A stretch of 64,000 bases of DNA. It comes from Roseiarcus sp963783175 (GTDB lineage Bacteria; Pseudomonadota; Alphaproteobacteria; Rhizobiales; Beijerinckiaceae). Below are positions 47,085 through 55,362 of the stretch, piece after piece. Under the pieces are notes generated by a model. That model did no database searches and was not told where the DNA came from. It saw nothing but the letters and a program-made list of their open reading frames with translations. A program made the position numbers and the translations under genes. Within the stretch, counting starts at the first letter, position 1. Each line of letters begins with the position of its first letter. The DNA lies in assembly GCA_963783175.1 (NCBI GenBank), contig CAWANG010000037.1, positions 372,001-436,000 on the forward strand. Direction: 5' to 3'.

Positions 47085-48164
47085 CTAGTGGATTGAATCT
47101 AACGCCTGATGCCCACGTCTGACGGCGGCGACGATTTTGTCGGGGTCGGCGACCCATTGGAACGGCTTCGAGTGGGTGTTGTGATCGTCGAGGAAGCGGT
47201 TGATGGCGGCGTGGAGGTCTGTGACGGATCGGAACACGCCGCGCTTGAGACTCCGCTTGGTCAGGATGGCGAAGAAGCCCTCGACGGCGTTGAGCCATGA
47301 GGACGAGGTCGGGGTGAAGTGGAACGTCCAGCGCAGATGGCGCGCAAGCCACCGTCGCACGACCGGATGCTTATGGGCGGCGTAGTTGTCCAGGATCGCA
47401 TGGACTGTCTTGCCGGCGGGGACTTCGCGCTCGACGGCGTTGAGGAAGCGGATGAACTCCTGATGCCGGTGGCGCTGCATGTTGCGGCCGATGACGGTTC
47501 CGTCGAGCACGTTCATCGCCGCAAACAGGGTGGTCGTCCCGTTCCGCTTGTAGTCGTGAGTCATGGTTCCGGCGCGGCCTTTCTTGAGCGGCAGGCCGGG
47601 CTGGGTTCGGTCGAGCGCCTGGATTTGGCTCTTCTCGTCGACGCTGAGCACGACCGCGTGCGCCGGCGGATCCACATAGAGCCCGACGATGTCGCGCAGC
47701 TTCTCCACGAATGCCGGGTCATTGGACAGCTTGAACTGCCGGACCTGGTGCGGCTGGAGCCCGTGCGCGCGCCAGATGCGCTGCACGGAGCTGACACTGA
47801 CACGGGCCGCCCCGGCCATTGCCGAACCGGTCCAATGCGTCGCTTCGTGCGGCGGCGTCTCCATGGTCAGCGCGACGACGCGCTCGGCGACCGAGCGATC
47901 GAGCTTCGGGATGCGCGAAGGCCGCGTCTTGTCGCGCAGAAGTCCGTCCACGCCTTCAGCGGCGAAACGCTCTTGCCAGCGCCAGACGCAGGTCTTGGAC
48001 TTGCCGGTCGCGCGAATGATCGCGTTCGTCCCGGCGCTCTCGGCGCTTAGCAATATGATCTGCGCCCGCCAGACATGCTTCTGCGGCGCGTTGCGGTCCT
48101 TGACCAGAGTGCGGAGCCGATCAAGGTCGGCGGGCGTGACGGAAATGGAAATCCCAGGGCGCAT
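47085..48164 (-). CDS. IS630-family transposase, copy 1
   Basis: About 359 residues from MRPGISISVTPADL at 48164; a longer in-frame start at 48215 is possible. It has a helix-turn-helix (RATGKSKTCVWRWQERF) and a DDE domain (SVDEKSQIQALDRT; LDNYAAHKHPVVRRWL; SSWLNAVEGFFAILTKR). The stop codon TAG is completed by the flanking TA of the target site. Nearly identical to the copy at 52842. Confidence 0.95.
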   Translation of the reverse strand: MRPGISISVTPADLDRLRTLVKDRNAPQKHVWRAQIILLSAESAGTNAIIRATGKSKTCVWRWQERFAAEGVDGLLRDKTRPSRIPKLDRSVAERVVALTMETPPHEATHWTGSAMAGAARVSVSSVQRIWRAHGLQPHQVRQFKLSNDPAFVEKLRDIVGLYVDPPAHAVVLSVDEKSQIQALDRTQPGLPLKKGRAGTMTHDYKRNGTTTLFAAMNVLDGTVIGRNMQRHRHQEFIRFLNAVEREVPAGKTVHAILDNYAAHKHPVVRRWLARHLRWTFHFTPTSSSWLNAVEGFFAILTKRSLKRGVFRSVTDLHAAINRFLDDHNTHSKPFQWVADPDKIVAAVRRGHQALDSIH

Positions 48165-48233
48165 GCCGCAGACCCGCACGCCGCGAGTCCGCCAGGAATC
48201 CCCCTCGGGATTCAAATGTCAGACGCGATCCAC
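47088..48233 (-). mobile_element. IS630-family insertion sequence, copy 1 (1146 bp)
   Basis: Ends read inward GTGGATTGAATCTAACG (left) and GTGGATCGCGTCTGAC (right, minus strand), imperfect inverted repeats. Each is flanked by TA, the usual IS630/Tc1 target duplication. Confidence 0.85.
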
Positions 48234-48240
48234 TAGAAGG

Positions 48241-48430
48241 CTGTTGAAGAAGGGTCCCGTTTCGCTTTGAGGACAGCTTCGTCGCCGTTTCAGTATTCGA
48301 ACACGATCTCGAGGGTGCTGTCGTTGAGAAGCTCGGCGGTTCCTTCGCCATCGACCTCGTCGCCTTCCTCGCAGCAGGCCCAGTGAAAGCCGATCGAGTC
48401 GCGGGCGTATTCGACTTCGAGGCCGGCCGA
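48241..48430 (-). pseudogene. 3' fragment of a small acidic protein gene
   Basis: Minus-strand reading gives LEVEYARDSIGFHWACCEEGDEVDGEG...LLNDSTLEIVFEY, then an internal stop, then NGDEAVLKAKRDPSSTA in the same frame. This resembles the end of a small conserved proteobacterial protein whose name I do not know. The internal stop and the truncated 5' side indicate decay next to the IS630 end. Confidence 0.4.
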
Positions 48431-48546
48431 AGGCGCTCAACTGCCTGAGGCGATGTGTGCCGCGGGCGCGTTTGCGCTGAGCGCCAAATTGGCCATCCGG
48501 GAAAATTCGGGGATAACGGCTCCTGTCTGGATGCGCGAGGAACAGC

Positions 48547-49140
48547 GTGAAGATCGGCATTGTCGGGGCCGGTCAGGTCGGCGCCACCGCGGCCTATTCC
48601 ATGATGATGCGCCGTGTCGGCTCGGAGATCATGCTTGTCGATCGCAACGTAGATATGGCGGTCGCGCAGTCGCGCGACATTCTGGACGCTACGCCTTTTG
48701 TGGATACTGTCCGGGTCCGCGCGGGGGAGTCGGCCGATCTCGACGGGGCGCGCGTGGTCGTCCTTGCGGCCGGGACCAACCAGAGGCCGGGGGAGAGCCG
48801 GCTGGACTTGCTTTCGCGCAAACGTGCCGGGAGTGTTGGCGGCTGCGCCGGAGCCGATCTTTCTGGTGGCGACCAATCCGGTTGAGGTGATGACCCAGAT
48901 TGTCGCAGCAATCGTAGGGCGGGACGGGGTTCCGTCCGAACGGGTGATCGGGTCCGGTATGATCCTCGACTCCGCGCGGGTCCGCACGCTGCTCGCCGCG
49001 CATCTCGGCATCAGCCCGACATACGAGAACACGGCGACAGCGAGGTGTTGCACTGGTCGGGAGCGGCCGCCGGTAAGCTCTCGGTGGTGGAGGTCGCCCG
49101 GCAGATGGGGCGGCAACTGACAGTCGCTGTAGTAGCTGGC
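48547..49140 (+). pseudogene. ldh: L-lactate dehydrogenase 5' part, frameshifted and cut by IS481
   Basis: GTG start at 48547. It opens with the NAD-binding IGIVGAGQVGATAAYSMMM, then VVLAAGTNQRPGESRLDLL. Frameshifts near 48835 and 49030 follow; the other frames carry FLVATNPVEVMTQI, GSGMILDSARVRTLLA and GDSEVLHWSGAAAGKLSVVE. The reading stops at the IS481 end at 49141 and resumes at 50351. NAD-dependent lactate/pyruvate interconversion would be lost. Confidence 0.8.
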
Positions 49141-50338
49141 ACTTGATCTGACGGTCAGCGTCCGGAGTTTGTTCGGGTCCGCCTGTATGTTTTGCTCAGG
49201 CGGCGATCATTTTCTCCTTCGCCAGCGGCGTTGCGTCAAGGAACGTTTGGATCGGCGTTTTGCCGAAGCACCATCGTCCCTGGTGCGGCCTTTCCTCATT
49301 ATAGCTCTTGACCCAATCATCGAGATCGCTCTGCAGCTCGCTGATCGAGCCGTAGATTTTCTTGCGGAAGGCGACGCGGTAGAACTCGTCGAGCACGGTC
49401 TTGTGGAACCGCTCGACGATTTCGTTCGTTTGCGGGCTCTTTGTCTTGGTGCGCGAGTGATCGATGTCCTCGAGCGCCAGGTAGAGCTCGTATTCGTGAT
49501 GCTCTGGGTTGCCGCAATATTCCGTGCCGCGATCGGTCAGCACGCGGCAGAGCTTCACCTCATGGGCGTCATAGAACGGCACGACGCGATCGTTAATGAG
49601 ATCGGCGGCGGTGATCGGCGTCTTGCGGTCGTAGAGCTTGGCGAAGGCGACCTTGGCATAGGTGTCGATGAACGTCTGCTGGTAGATGCGCCCGACCCCC
49701 TTCATGTTGCCGACGTAGAAGGTGTCCTGGGCCCCGCAATAGCCCGGACATTCGCTCTCGAACTCGCCATGCGCCTCCTTTTCGCTCTTGGCCTTCTCCA
49801 GCGCGGCCAGCTGGCTTTCGGTCAGAACCAGGCCTTCCTGGGCGACCTTGGCTTCGAGCGCCTTGAGCCGTTTCTTCATCGTCTCAAGATCGCGGCGTTG
49901 CCAGACGCCGCGGACGCCGGCTGGCGAGATCGAATGGCCGAGCTTGCGAAGCTCGTTGGCGATGCGGATTTGGCCGTAAGCCGGCTGGTCCAGCGAAAGC
50001 TCAACGATGATCGCCTCGACCTCGGGCGGGGTGCGGTTCTTCAGGATCGGCTTTCGCCGCGTCAGTTCCTGCAGCGCCAATTCTCCTCCGGCGTCATAAA
50101 GCTCCTTGAAACGGTAAAAGCTGTCGCGGCTATAGCCCATCATCTTGCAGGCCTGGCTGACATTGCCGAGCTGCTTGGCCAGCTCCAGCAGCCCAACCTT
50201 GGCGCGGATGATCTTCTGTTCCTTGGTCATCTCGGTGTCCTCTCGAAACGCCGAGGCCGGGCGCTGCGCAACCCCCGACCAGCTCCGCGCCCGGCCTCGG
50301 CTTCCGCCTCAGCTATGACACCAACTGTCAGATTAAGT
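49141..50338 (-). mobile_element. IS481-family insertion sequence inside ldh
   Basis: Inverted ends ACTTGATCTGACGGTCAG (49141-49158) and its partner ACTTAATCTGACAGTTGG (minus strand, 50338-50321), 14 of 18 identical, flank one intact transposase gene. ldh sequence lies on both sides. Confidence 0.85.
49196..50230 (-). CDS. IS481-family transposase
   Basis: 344 residues. N-terminal helix-turn-helix (LGNVSQACKMMGYSRDSFYRFKELY), then the DDE integrase core with the family's YQQTFIDTYAKVAFAKLY, LTDRGTEYCGNPEHHEYELYL and KSPQTNEIVERFHKTVLDEFY. The C-terminal SYNEERPHQGRWCFGKTP completes it. Intact and likely active. Confidence 0.95.
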   Translation of the reverse strand: MTKEQKIIRAKVGLLELAKQLGNVSQACKMMGYSRDSFYRFKELYDAGGELALQELTRRKPILKNRTPPEVEAIIVELSLDQPAYGQIRIANELRKLGHSISPAGVRGVWQRRDLETMKKRLKALEAKVAQEGLVLTESQLAALEKAKSEKEAHGEFESECPGYCGAQDTFYVGNMKGVGRIYQQTFIDTYAKVAFAKLYDRKTPITAADLINDRVVPFYDAHEVKLCRVLTDRGTEYCGNPEHHEYELYLALEDIDHSRTKTKSPQTNEIVERFHKTVLDEFYRVAFRKKIYGSISELQSDLDDWVKSYNEERPHQGRWCFGKTPIQTFLDATPLAKEKMIAA

Positions 50339-50350
50339 CTTAACTACTGC

Positions 50351-50425
50351 ACAGTCGCCGACCGCAGCCGCATCGATACGGCAGTGCGCCGCGCCGCCTA
50401 TGCCATCATTAAGGGAAAAGGAGCA
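50351..50425 (+). pseudogene. ldh: ldh 3' remnant beyond IS481
   Basis: TVADRSRIDTAVRRAAY followed by AIIKGKGA is the helix and GKGA motif near the C-terminus of lactate dehydrogenases, in the plus orientation like the 5' part. After GKGA the expected YYGIGAG end is replaced by unrelated sequence, so the gene is also cut on this side. Confidence 0.75.
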
Positions 50426-50810
50426 ATCCGCCTCCCTGTTTCGAGGCTCCCTGTGCCCGTTCGCCAATCAAAACCATTTCGTATCAACACCGGCTGAACA
50501 TCCGCGAGGTCCACGCGTCGCTGATTCACCGTGTTTCCCCGAGAAAGCGCGCGTCCTGCCGGTCATCACGGACCCTTTAAGTTCCCCTCACCCACTCCCG
50601 CCTGCGCATTGGTCGGCGGTTCAAACACGACCGTCACCCTCCGATTTCCACAAGCTGGCACATGACGCGACAGGGAAGAAGAAAGTTGCCCGAAAGGCCC
50701 GTGGAGAGCTCTACGTGCGCGTGTTGATGGGTCACGTGTGTGATCCGCCCAATTGAGGCGTCCAAGGCCCGCGGTCCGCTAGGGCCGCTTCACGTCGGGC
50801 CTGCGCGGCG

Positions 50811-50939
50811 TCGCCCGGCGCCGACAAAGAAAGCAACTGGCTGCCCGCGCACAACGGGACAGTCTCGTTCTACTTTCGCGCCAACTACTGGGCCGACCAA
50901 GCCGTCCTCGACGAGTCCTGGCGTCGCCGAAGGTCGTGA
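50811..50939 (+). pseudogene. C-terminal fragment of a DUF1214 protein
   Basis: SPGADKESNWLPAHNGTVSF followed by YFRANYWADQAVLDESW matches the conserved end of DUF1254/DUF1214 proteins, ending at a stop at 50937. No upstream part of the gene is present. The 390 bp between the ldh remnant and this fragment hold nothing else I can support. Confidence 0.65.
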
Positions 50940-51031
50940 AGACGAAGTGAAAAAACAACTGCCGGTCTGGCTGCATCTATGCTATTGGCTCGACACCGCA
51001 AGTTGATGAGCTAGCGGTGAGGGAGGATAGA

Positions 51032-51292
51032 ATGATTAGAATCGGTTTAGCAGTTGTGGCTGCCGTTGGCCTGACCTTCGCGGCCCACGCCGACATTGGT
51101 CCCCTCTGTCAGACCGCCGATGGCGCTCTGATTGTCTGTCACCACGGGCACGGTGGCGGTTCGCAGATTGGTCCTCTCTGTCAGACCCCCGATGGCGGTC
51201 TGATTGTCTGTCACCAGCACGATGCCGGCTCGCAGATTGGTCCCCTCTGTCAGACCCCCGATGGCGGTCTGGTTGTCTGTCACCACGGGTGA
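51032..51292 (+). CDS. Small secreted protein of three Cys/His tandem repeats
   Basis: 86 residues from ATG 51032 behind GGGAGGA. Signal peptide residues 1-19 (ending AAHA). The mature part is almost only three repeats of ~23 residues, IGPLCQTPDGGLIVCHH plus a short GSQ linker. Each has Cys-x9-Cys-His, so six Cys and several His in 67 residues. The repeats are also near-identical at DNA level. The pattern suggests disulfides or metal binding at each unit. I know no family with this repeat. It is intact among IS elements and pseudogenes. Confidence 0.7.
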   Translation: MIRIGLAVVAAVGLTFAAHADIGPLCQTADGALIVCHHGHGGGSQIGPLCQTPDGGLIVCHQHDAGSQIGPLCQTPDGGLVVCHHG

Positions 51293-52775
51293 GGTTGACC
51301 CCTAGAGATCTTCATTAGGGGGCCACGCTTCGATGAAGTAGGAGCCCTCCGGATCTGGGCCATTGACGGCCGTCCGGGTGGAACGCACGGCTGACGCTTT
51401 CGATCTCGCCCCCCGTTTCCGCCGCCAAGAATTGAGGCGAGCTTGATGGGTCGCTGAGCGCGGTTCGCCCATGTCTGCTTAACGTCGACTCCGGTCCGTC
51501 CGGACCGGCCACCAGCGCTGGCGAAAAATATTCAAACCCGCCCCGGAAACCGCGCACAATTTCGGAATAATCAAAACTTCCGGGGAAACTTCAAGGGGTA
51601 CGGAAAAGCTGGGCGCGGCGCTTTCAGCAAATTTTTGTCGGTCGCAATGGCCGCCTTTATTGTTGCCGCAGCGGCTTCGACGGCGAGACGCTTGTCCCGC
51701 AAATTGCGGTCCAGGGCTTCCCCATCATTATTTCCTCGGGGAGGTCAAGCGCCAGGAAGAGATTCCGCTGCAACTTGGCGGCGGGAGTGGTCGGGTCGCC
51801 CCCCGATCCGGTCGGCGCGTAAGGCGCGGGGGCGTAAGCGTTCGGGCCAACTTCCACGAACGGGAGAGTCGCCGGGACCGGCCCGCGGCCGGACCAAGTC
51901 GAAGTCCGCCCTCTGTGCTACGCGGAATCGTCTACCGCCCCCAGTTGATCCGCTTCAACTCTGCGATGGGGTCAATCTTTGGCGCCGCGGCGCGCGGACT
52001 GCCGCCGCTGGCCTCGCGATCGGTCGAGTAGTCACCAACGTCATCCGGGTTGCGGTGTCGAGTTCCGACGCGTTTGCCGGTCATCCGCCCAGCGCAACGG
52101 CGCTCCACTTGCTTCCCTTTCGGCGGGGCGTCTGAAGCGTCCTCAAAAGTCCCACCTCCGGATTATCGCCGCCAGTCTAGAGCAAGCTGGGAAGCCTTGC
52201 TGCGGGACGTGTTTGAAACCAATTGGCCGCATGCGCAACGCAAAAGTAGGCGCAAGGTGATACCTCCGTCCTCAACATTGAATGCGCAACGACGGACTTA
52301 CTTGCGGTGGCTATCTCGCTCTTCCAAGGGGGGCCCCCCTATCATAAGACGGCAATATTCCTCTACTCGATGAACGCAAAGAAGTTGCGTAGATTTGGCG
52401 CGCGCTTGCAATCTGACTTTGATTTACTTGCACTCGTCGGCCCGACAATTGCTTACTGCCTGCTGTTAGCACGCCGATAGGGATGCCAAAAGCCACGGAT
52501 ACGACTGAGGCAGTATTTGTATCGTTGATCTCGACCTGAAACATCCTCCTAAAATCCAAATTGCTACGAGGAATCGGCTGCCCACAGGGTGCACAAAAAA
52601 TATGTTCGGATTTGCTCTAAATACATCAAATATTTCTCTTGAAAATACCGCTGCGGAATTAGAATATGATTGCGTCAATCTATTACCAACGTAACAACAT
52701 ATTTGAGGTATCTTCATACGAAATTGCTGTGAATTTAGAAAAAACTCGGACTGCAGCGATCCCTGGATCCTGGTA
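51293..52775. other. Degraded region without supportable genes
   Basis: About 1.5 kb between the repeat protein and IS630 copy 2. Short coding-like traces occur on the minus strand (for example PEGSYFIEAWPPNEDL near 51310-51360 and LDLPEEIMMGKPW near 51720) without a complete gene. A palindrome GGGGGGCCCCCC lies near 52329, and the last ~230 bp are AT-rich. It reads as decayed chromosomal DNA between insertions. Confidence 0.5.
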
Positions 52776-53918
52776 GATCGCGTCTGACATTTGAATCCCG
52801 AGGGGGATTCCTGGCGGACTCGCGGCGTGCGGGTCTGCGGCATGCGCCCTGGGATTTCCATTTCCGTCACGCCCGCCGACCTTGATCGGCTCCGCACTCT
52901 GGTCAAGGACCGCAACGCGCCGCAGAAGCATGTCTGGCGGGCGCAGATCATATTGCTAAGCGCCGAGAGCGCCGGGACGAACGCGATCATTCGCGCGACC
53001 GGCAAGTCCAAGACCTGCGTCTGGCGCTGGCAAGAGCGTTTCGCCGCTGAAGGCGTGGACGGACTTCTGCGCGACAAGACGCGGCCTTCGCGCATCCCGA
53101 AGCTCGATCGCTCGGTCGCCGAGCGCGTCGTCGCGCTGACCATGGAGACGCCGCCGCACGAAGCGACGCATTGGACCGGTTCGGCAATGGCCGGGGCGGC
53201 CCGTGTCAGTGTCAGCTCCGTGCAGCGCATCTGGCGCGCGCACGGGCTCCAGCCGCACCAGGTCCGGCAGTTCAAGCTGTCCAATGACCCGGCATTCGTG
53301 GAGAAGCTGCGCGACATCGTCGGGCTCTATGTGGATCCGCCGGCGCACGCGGTCGTGCTCAGCGTCGACGAGAAGAGCCAAATCCAGGCGCTCGACCGAA
53401 CCCAGCCCGGCCTGCCGCTCAAGAAAGGCCGCGCCGGAACCATGACTCACGACTACAAGCGGAACGGGACGACCACCCTGTTTGCGGCGATGAACGTGCT
53501 CGACGGAACCGTCATCGGCCGCAACATGCAGCGCCACCGGCATCAGGAGTTCATCCGCTTCCTCAACGCCGTCGAGCGCGAAGTCCCCGCCGGCAAGACA
53601 GTCCATGCGATCCTGGACAACTACGCCGCCCATAAGCATCCGGTCGTGCGACGGTGGCTTGCGCGCCATCTGCGCTGGACGTTCCACTTCACCCCGACCT
53701 CGTCCTCATGGCTCAACGCCGTCGAGGGCTTCTTCGCCATCCTGACCAAGCGGAGTCTCAAGCGCGGCGTGTTCCGATCCGTCACAGACCTCCACGCCGC
53801 CATCAACCGCTTCCTCGACGATCACAACACCCACTCGAAGCCGTTCCAATGGGTCGCCGACCCCGACAAAATCGTCGCCGCCGTCAGACGTGGGCATCAG
53901 GCGTTAAATTCAATCCAC
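52776..53918 (+). mobile_element. IS630-family insertion sequence, copy 2, inverted relative to copy 1
   Basis: Sequence matches copy 1 on the opposite strand almost throughout. The left end lacks three terminal bases (TA then GATCGCG instead of TA then GTGGATCGCG). The right end keeps the terminal repeat and a flanking TA. A remnant of livG begins about 58 bp to its right. Confidence 0.85.
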
Positions 53919-53921
53919 TAG
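52842..53921 (+). CDS. IS630-family transposase, copy 2
   Basis: Same protein as at 47085-48164 except for one visible change near the C-terminus (ALNSIH versus ALDSIH). DDE motifs are intact, and the stop again uses the flanking TA (CAC-TAG). A longer in-frame start at 52791 is possible. Confidence 0.95.
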   Translation: MRPGISISVTPADLDRLRTLVKDRNAPQKHVWRAQIILLSAESAGTNAIIRATGKSKTCVWRWQERFAAEGVDGLLRDKTRPSRIPKLDRSVAERVVALTMETPPHEATHWTGSAMAGAARVSVSSVQRIWRAHGLQPHQVRQFKLSNDPAFVEKLRDIVGLYVDPPAHAVVLSVDEKSQIQALDRTQPGLPLKKGRAGTMTHDYKRNGTTTLFAAMNVLDGTVIGRNMQRHRHQEFIRFLNAVEREVPAGKTVHAILDNYAAHKHPVVRRWLARHLRWTFHFTPTSSSWLNAVEGFFAILTKRSLKRGVFRSVTDLHAAINRFLDDHNTHSKPFQWVADPDKIVAAVRRGHQALNSIH

Positions 53922-53976
53922 AAATTCCATAGACCAGAGAAAGAACTGCCCGAACGGCTCTTTTCGACGATCCGCC

Positions 53977-54135
53977 GGAATCGGCCTGCTCCGCGCGCTC
54001 AAGAGCGAATACACAATGCTGCTGGTCGAGCACGATATGGACGCCGTGTTCGCCCTCGCCGACGAGCCCGATGCGATCCGCGCTGATGCCGGGGTGCGCT
54101 CGGCCTATCTCGGCGAGGAGGCGCTCGCATGCTAA
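53977..54135 (+). pseudogene. livG: livG 3' remnant with internal deletion
   Basis: GIGLLRALKSEYTMLLVEHDMDAVFALAD is the Walker B/H-loop end of a branched-chain amino-acid type ABC ATPase (LivG). It jumps directly to EPDAIRADAGVRSAYLGEE, missing the ~16 residues that normally lie between. The stop overlaps the livF start, as in intact liv operons. IS630 copy 2 lies where the rest of livG should be. Confidence 0.75.
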
Positions 54136-54866
54136 GCGTCGAGGCGATCGAGGCGGGCTATGGCGGCGCGAGGGTGCTGCAGGGGGTCGCTTTCGACCTC
54201 GGTGAGGGCGAGGCGCTCGCGCTGATCGGGCGCAACGGCATGGGCAAGACGACGACGGTGCGCGCGCTGTTCGGTCTGTTGCCGCTTACCGCGGGGCGCA
54301 TCGTGTTCGAAGGCTGCGCCCTCAACGGCCGGCCGCCCTACGCCATTGCGCGGGCGGGCCTCGGCCTCGCGCCGGAGGGGCGCCAGGCGTTTCCCACGCT
54401 CACGGTCGAGGAGAACCTCGTGGCGACCGCCGCGGCGCGCGATGGCCGCCGACGCTGGACGCTTACCGAGGTGTTCCGCCTCTTCCCTGACCTCGCCGAG
54501 CGCCGCCGCAATTACGGCGACCAGCTCTCCGGCGGGGAGCAGCAGATGCTCGCCATCGGGCGTGCGCTGATGACCAATCCAAGGCTGCTCGTGCTGGACG
54601 AGGCGAGCGAAGGGCTCGCTCCCCTCATCCGCGAGGAAATCCGGAACTGCCTGAAGCGCCTCAAGGCCGAGGGTCAATCGATCCTCGTGATCGACAGAAA
54701 CCTCAAGGCCCTCCTCGACTTTGTCGATCGCATCGCCGTGATCGAGAAGGGGCGCATCGTCTGGCGCGGCTCAGCCGGCGAGTTTCGTTCGGAGCCCTCA
54801 ATTGTTAAACGCTTTCTTCACGTCGGCGGCGCTCAAGCGACGGCCGCTCATCCAAGTCACGCATGA
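54129..54866 (+). CDS. livF: Branched-chain-type ABC transporter ATPase LivF
   Basis: 245 residues. Walker A GRNGMGKTT, the LivF-specific GLGLAPEGRQAFPTLTVEENL, signature QLSGGEQQMLAIGRAL, Walker B LLVLDEASEGLAP. The usual Glu-His of the H-loop region reads VIDRN instead of VEQN/VEH, an oddity that may affect hydrolysis. The partner livG is broken, and no permease or binding-protein gene is in the window. It probably belonged to a transporter for aromatic amino acids feeding the neighbouring catabolic genes. Confidence 0.9.
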   Translation: MLSVEAIEAGYGGARVLQGVAFDLGEGEALALIGRNGMGKTTTVRALFGLLPLTAGRIVFEGCALNGRPPYAIARAGLGLAPEGRQAFPTLTVEENLVATAAARDGRRRWTLTEVFRLFPDLAERRRNYGDQLSGGEQQMLAIGRALMTNPRLLVLDEASEGLAPLIREEIRNCLKRLKAEGQSILVIDRNLKALLDFVDRIAVIEKGRIVWRGSAGEFRSEPSIVKRFLHVGGAQATAAHPSHA

Positions 54867-54878
54867 AGGGACAAGGAC

Positions 54879-55334
54879 ATGTCATTGGCGCCCGGAATCA
54901 CCAAGGCTGGCGAGGGCCTCGACAACATCGCCTGGAACATTCTCGGTCAGACCTACGTGCCCAAAGTCGTTTGCGAGAGCTCCTTCGCCTGGCATGCGAC
55001 CTTTCCGCCGGACACCTTCGTGCCCCCGTATATCCATCCGACGCAGGACGAGTTCATCTACATGTTCGAGGGCCAGCTCGAACTGGTGCTCGACGGCCGC
55101 GCCGCCCCTGCCGATCCCGGCGATCTCGTGCGCATGCCAATGGGCCTGCCACATGCGATCTGCAACAAGTCGGGCCGCACGGTCAAATGCATGTTCTGGG
55201 TGTCGCCCACGCGCAGGCTTTACGACCTGTTCTGGGCGATCCACAATATGCTCGAGCAAACGCCCGCCGAGGTCGTGGCCCTATCAGCCAAGCACGAAGT
55301 CGATTTCCTGCCGCCGCCCGAAGAGGCGAAGTGA
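54879..55334 (+). CDS. Single-domain cupin protein
   Basis: 151 residues with one cupin barrel: motif 1 PPYIHPTQDEFIYMFEGQLE (metal-type His and Glu) and motif 2 PGDLVRMPMGLPHAICN (His). The remainder is helical (RRLYDLFWAIHNMLEQTPAEV). It could be a small ring-cleavage dioxygenase, an isomerase or a substrate-binding protein; 3-hydroxyanthranilate dioxygenase is not supported because its typical blocks are absent. It lies 12 bp after livF and 28 bp before the monooxygenase, so it is probably part of the same aromatic pathway. Confidence 0.75.
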   Translation: MSLAPGITKAGEGLDNIAWNILGQTYVPKVVCESSFAWHATFPPDTFVPPYIHPTQDEFIYMFEGQLELVLDGRAAPADPGDLVRMPMGLPHAICNKSGRTVKCMFWVSPTRRLYDLFWAIHNMLEQTPAEVVALSAKHEVDFLPPPEEAK

Positions 55335-55362
55335 GCGTGCGCCGAAGCGGAGGAACGGACCC

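Noticed and set aside
52311..52559. 82-codon minus-strand frame in the AT-richer stretch before IS630 copy 2
   Set aside because: The AGGAGG lies too close to the internal ATG and the end runs through a GGGGGGCCCCCC palindrome; no family resemblance.
54879..55334. Cupin as 3-hydroxyanthranilate 3,4-dioxygenase
   Set aside because: The kyn genes invite this call, but the family's typical sequence blocks are absent and the pathway here leads to anthranilate, not 3-hydroxyanthranilate.
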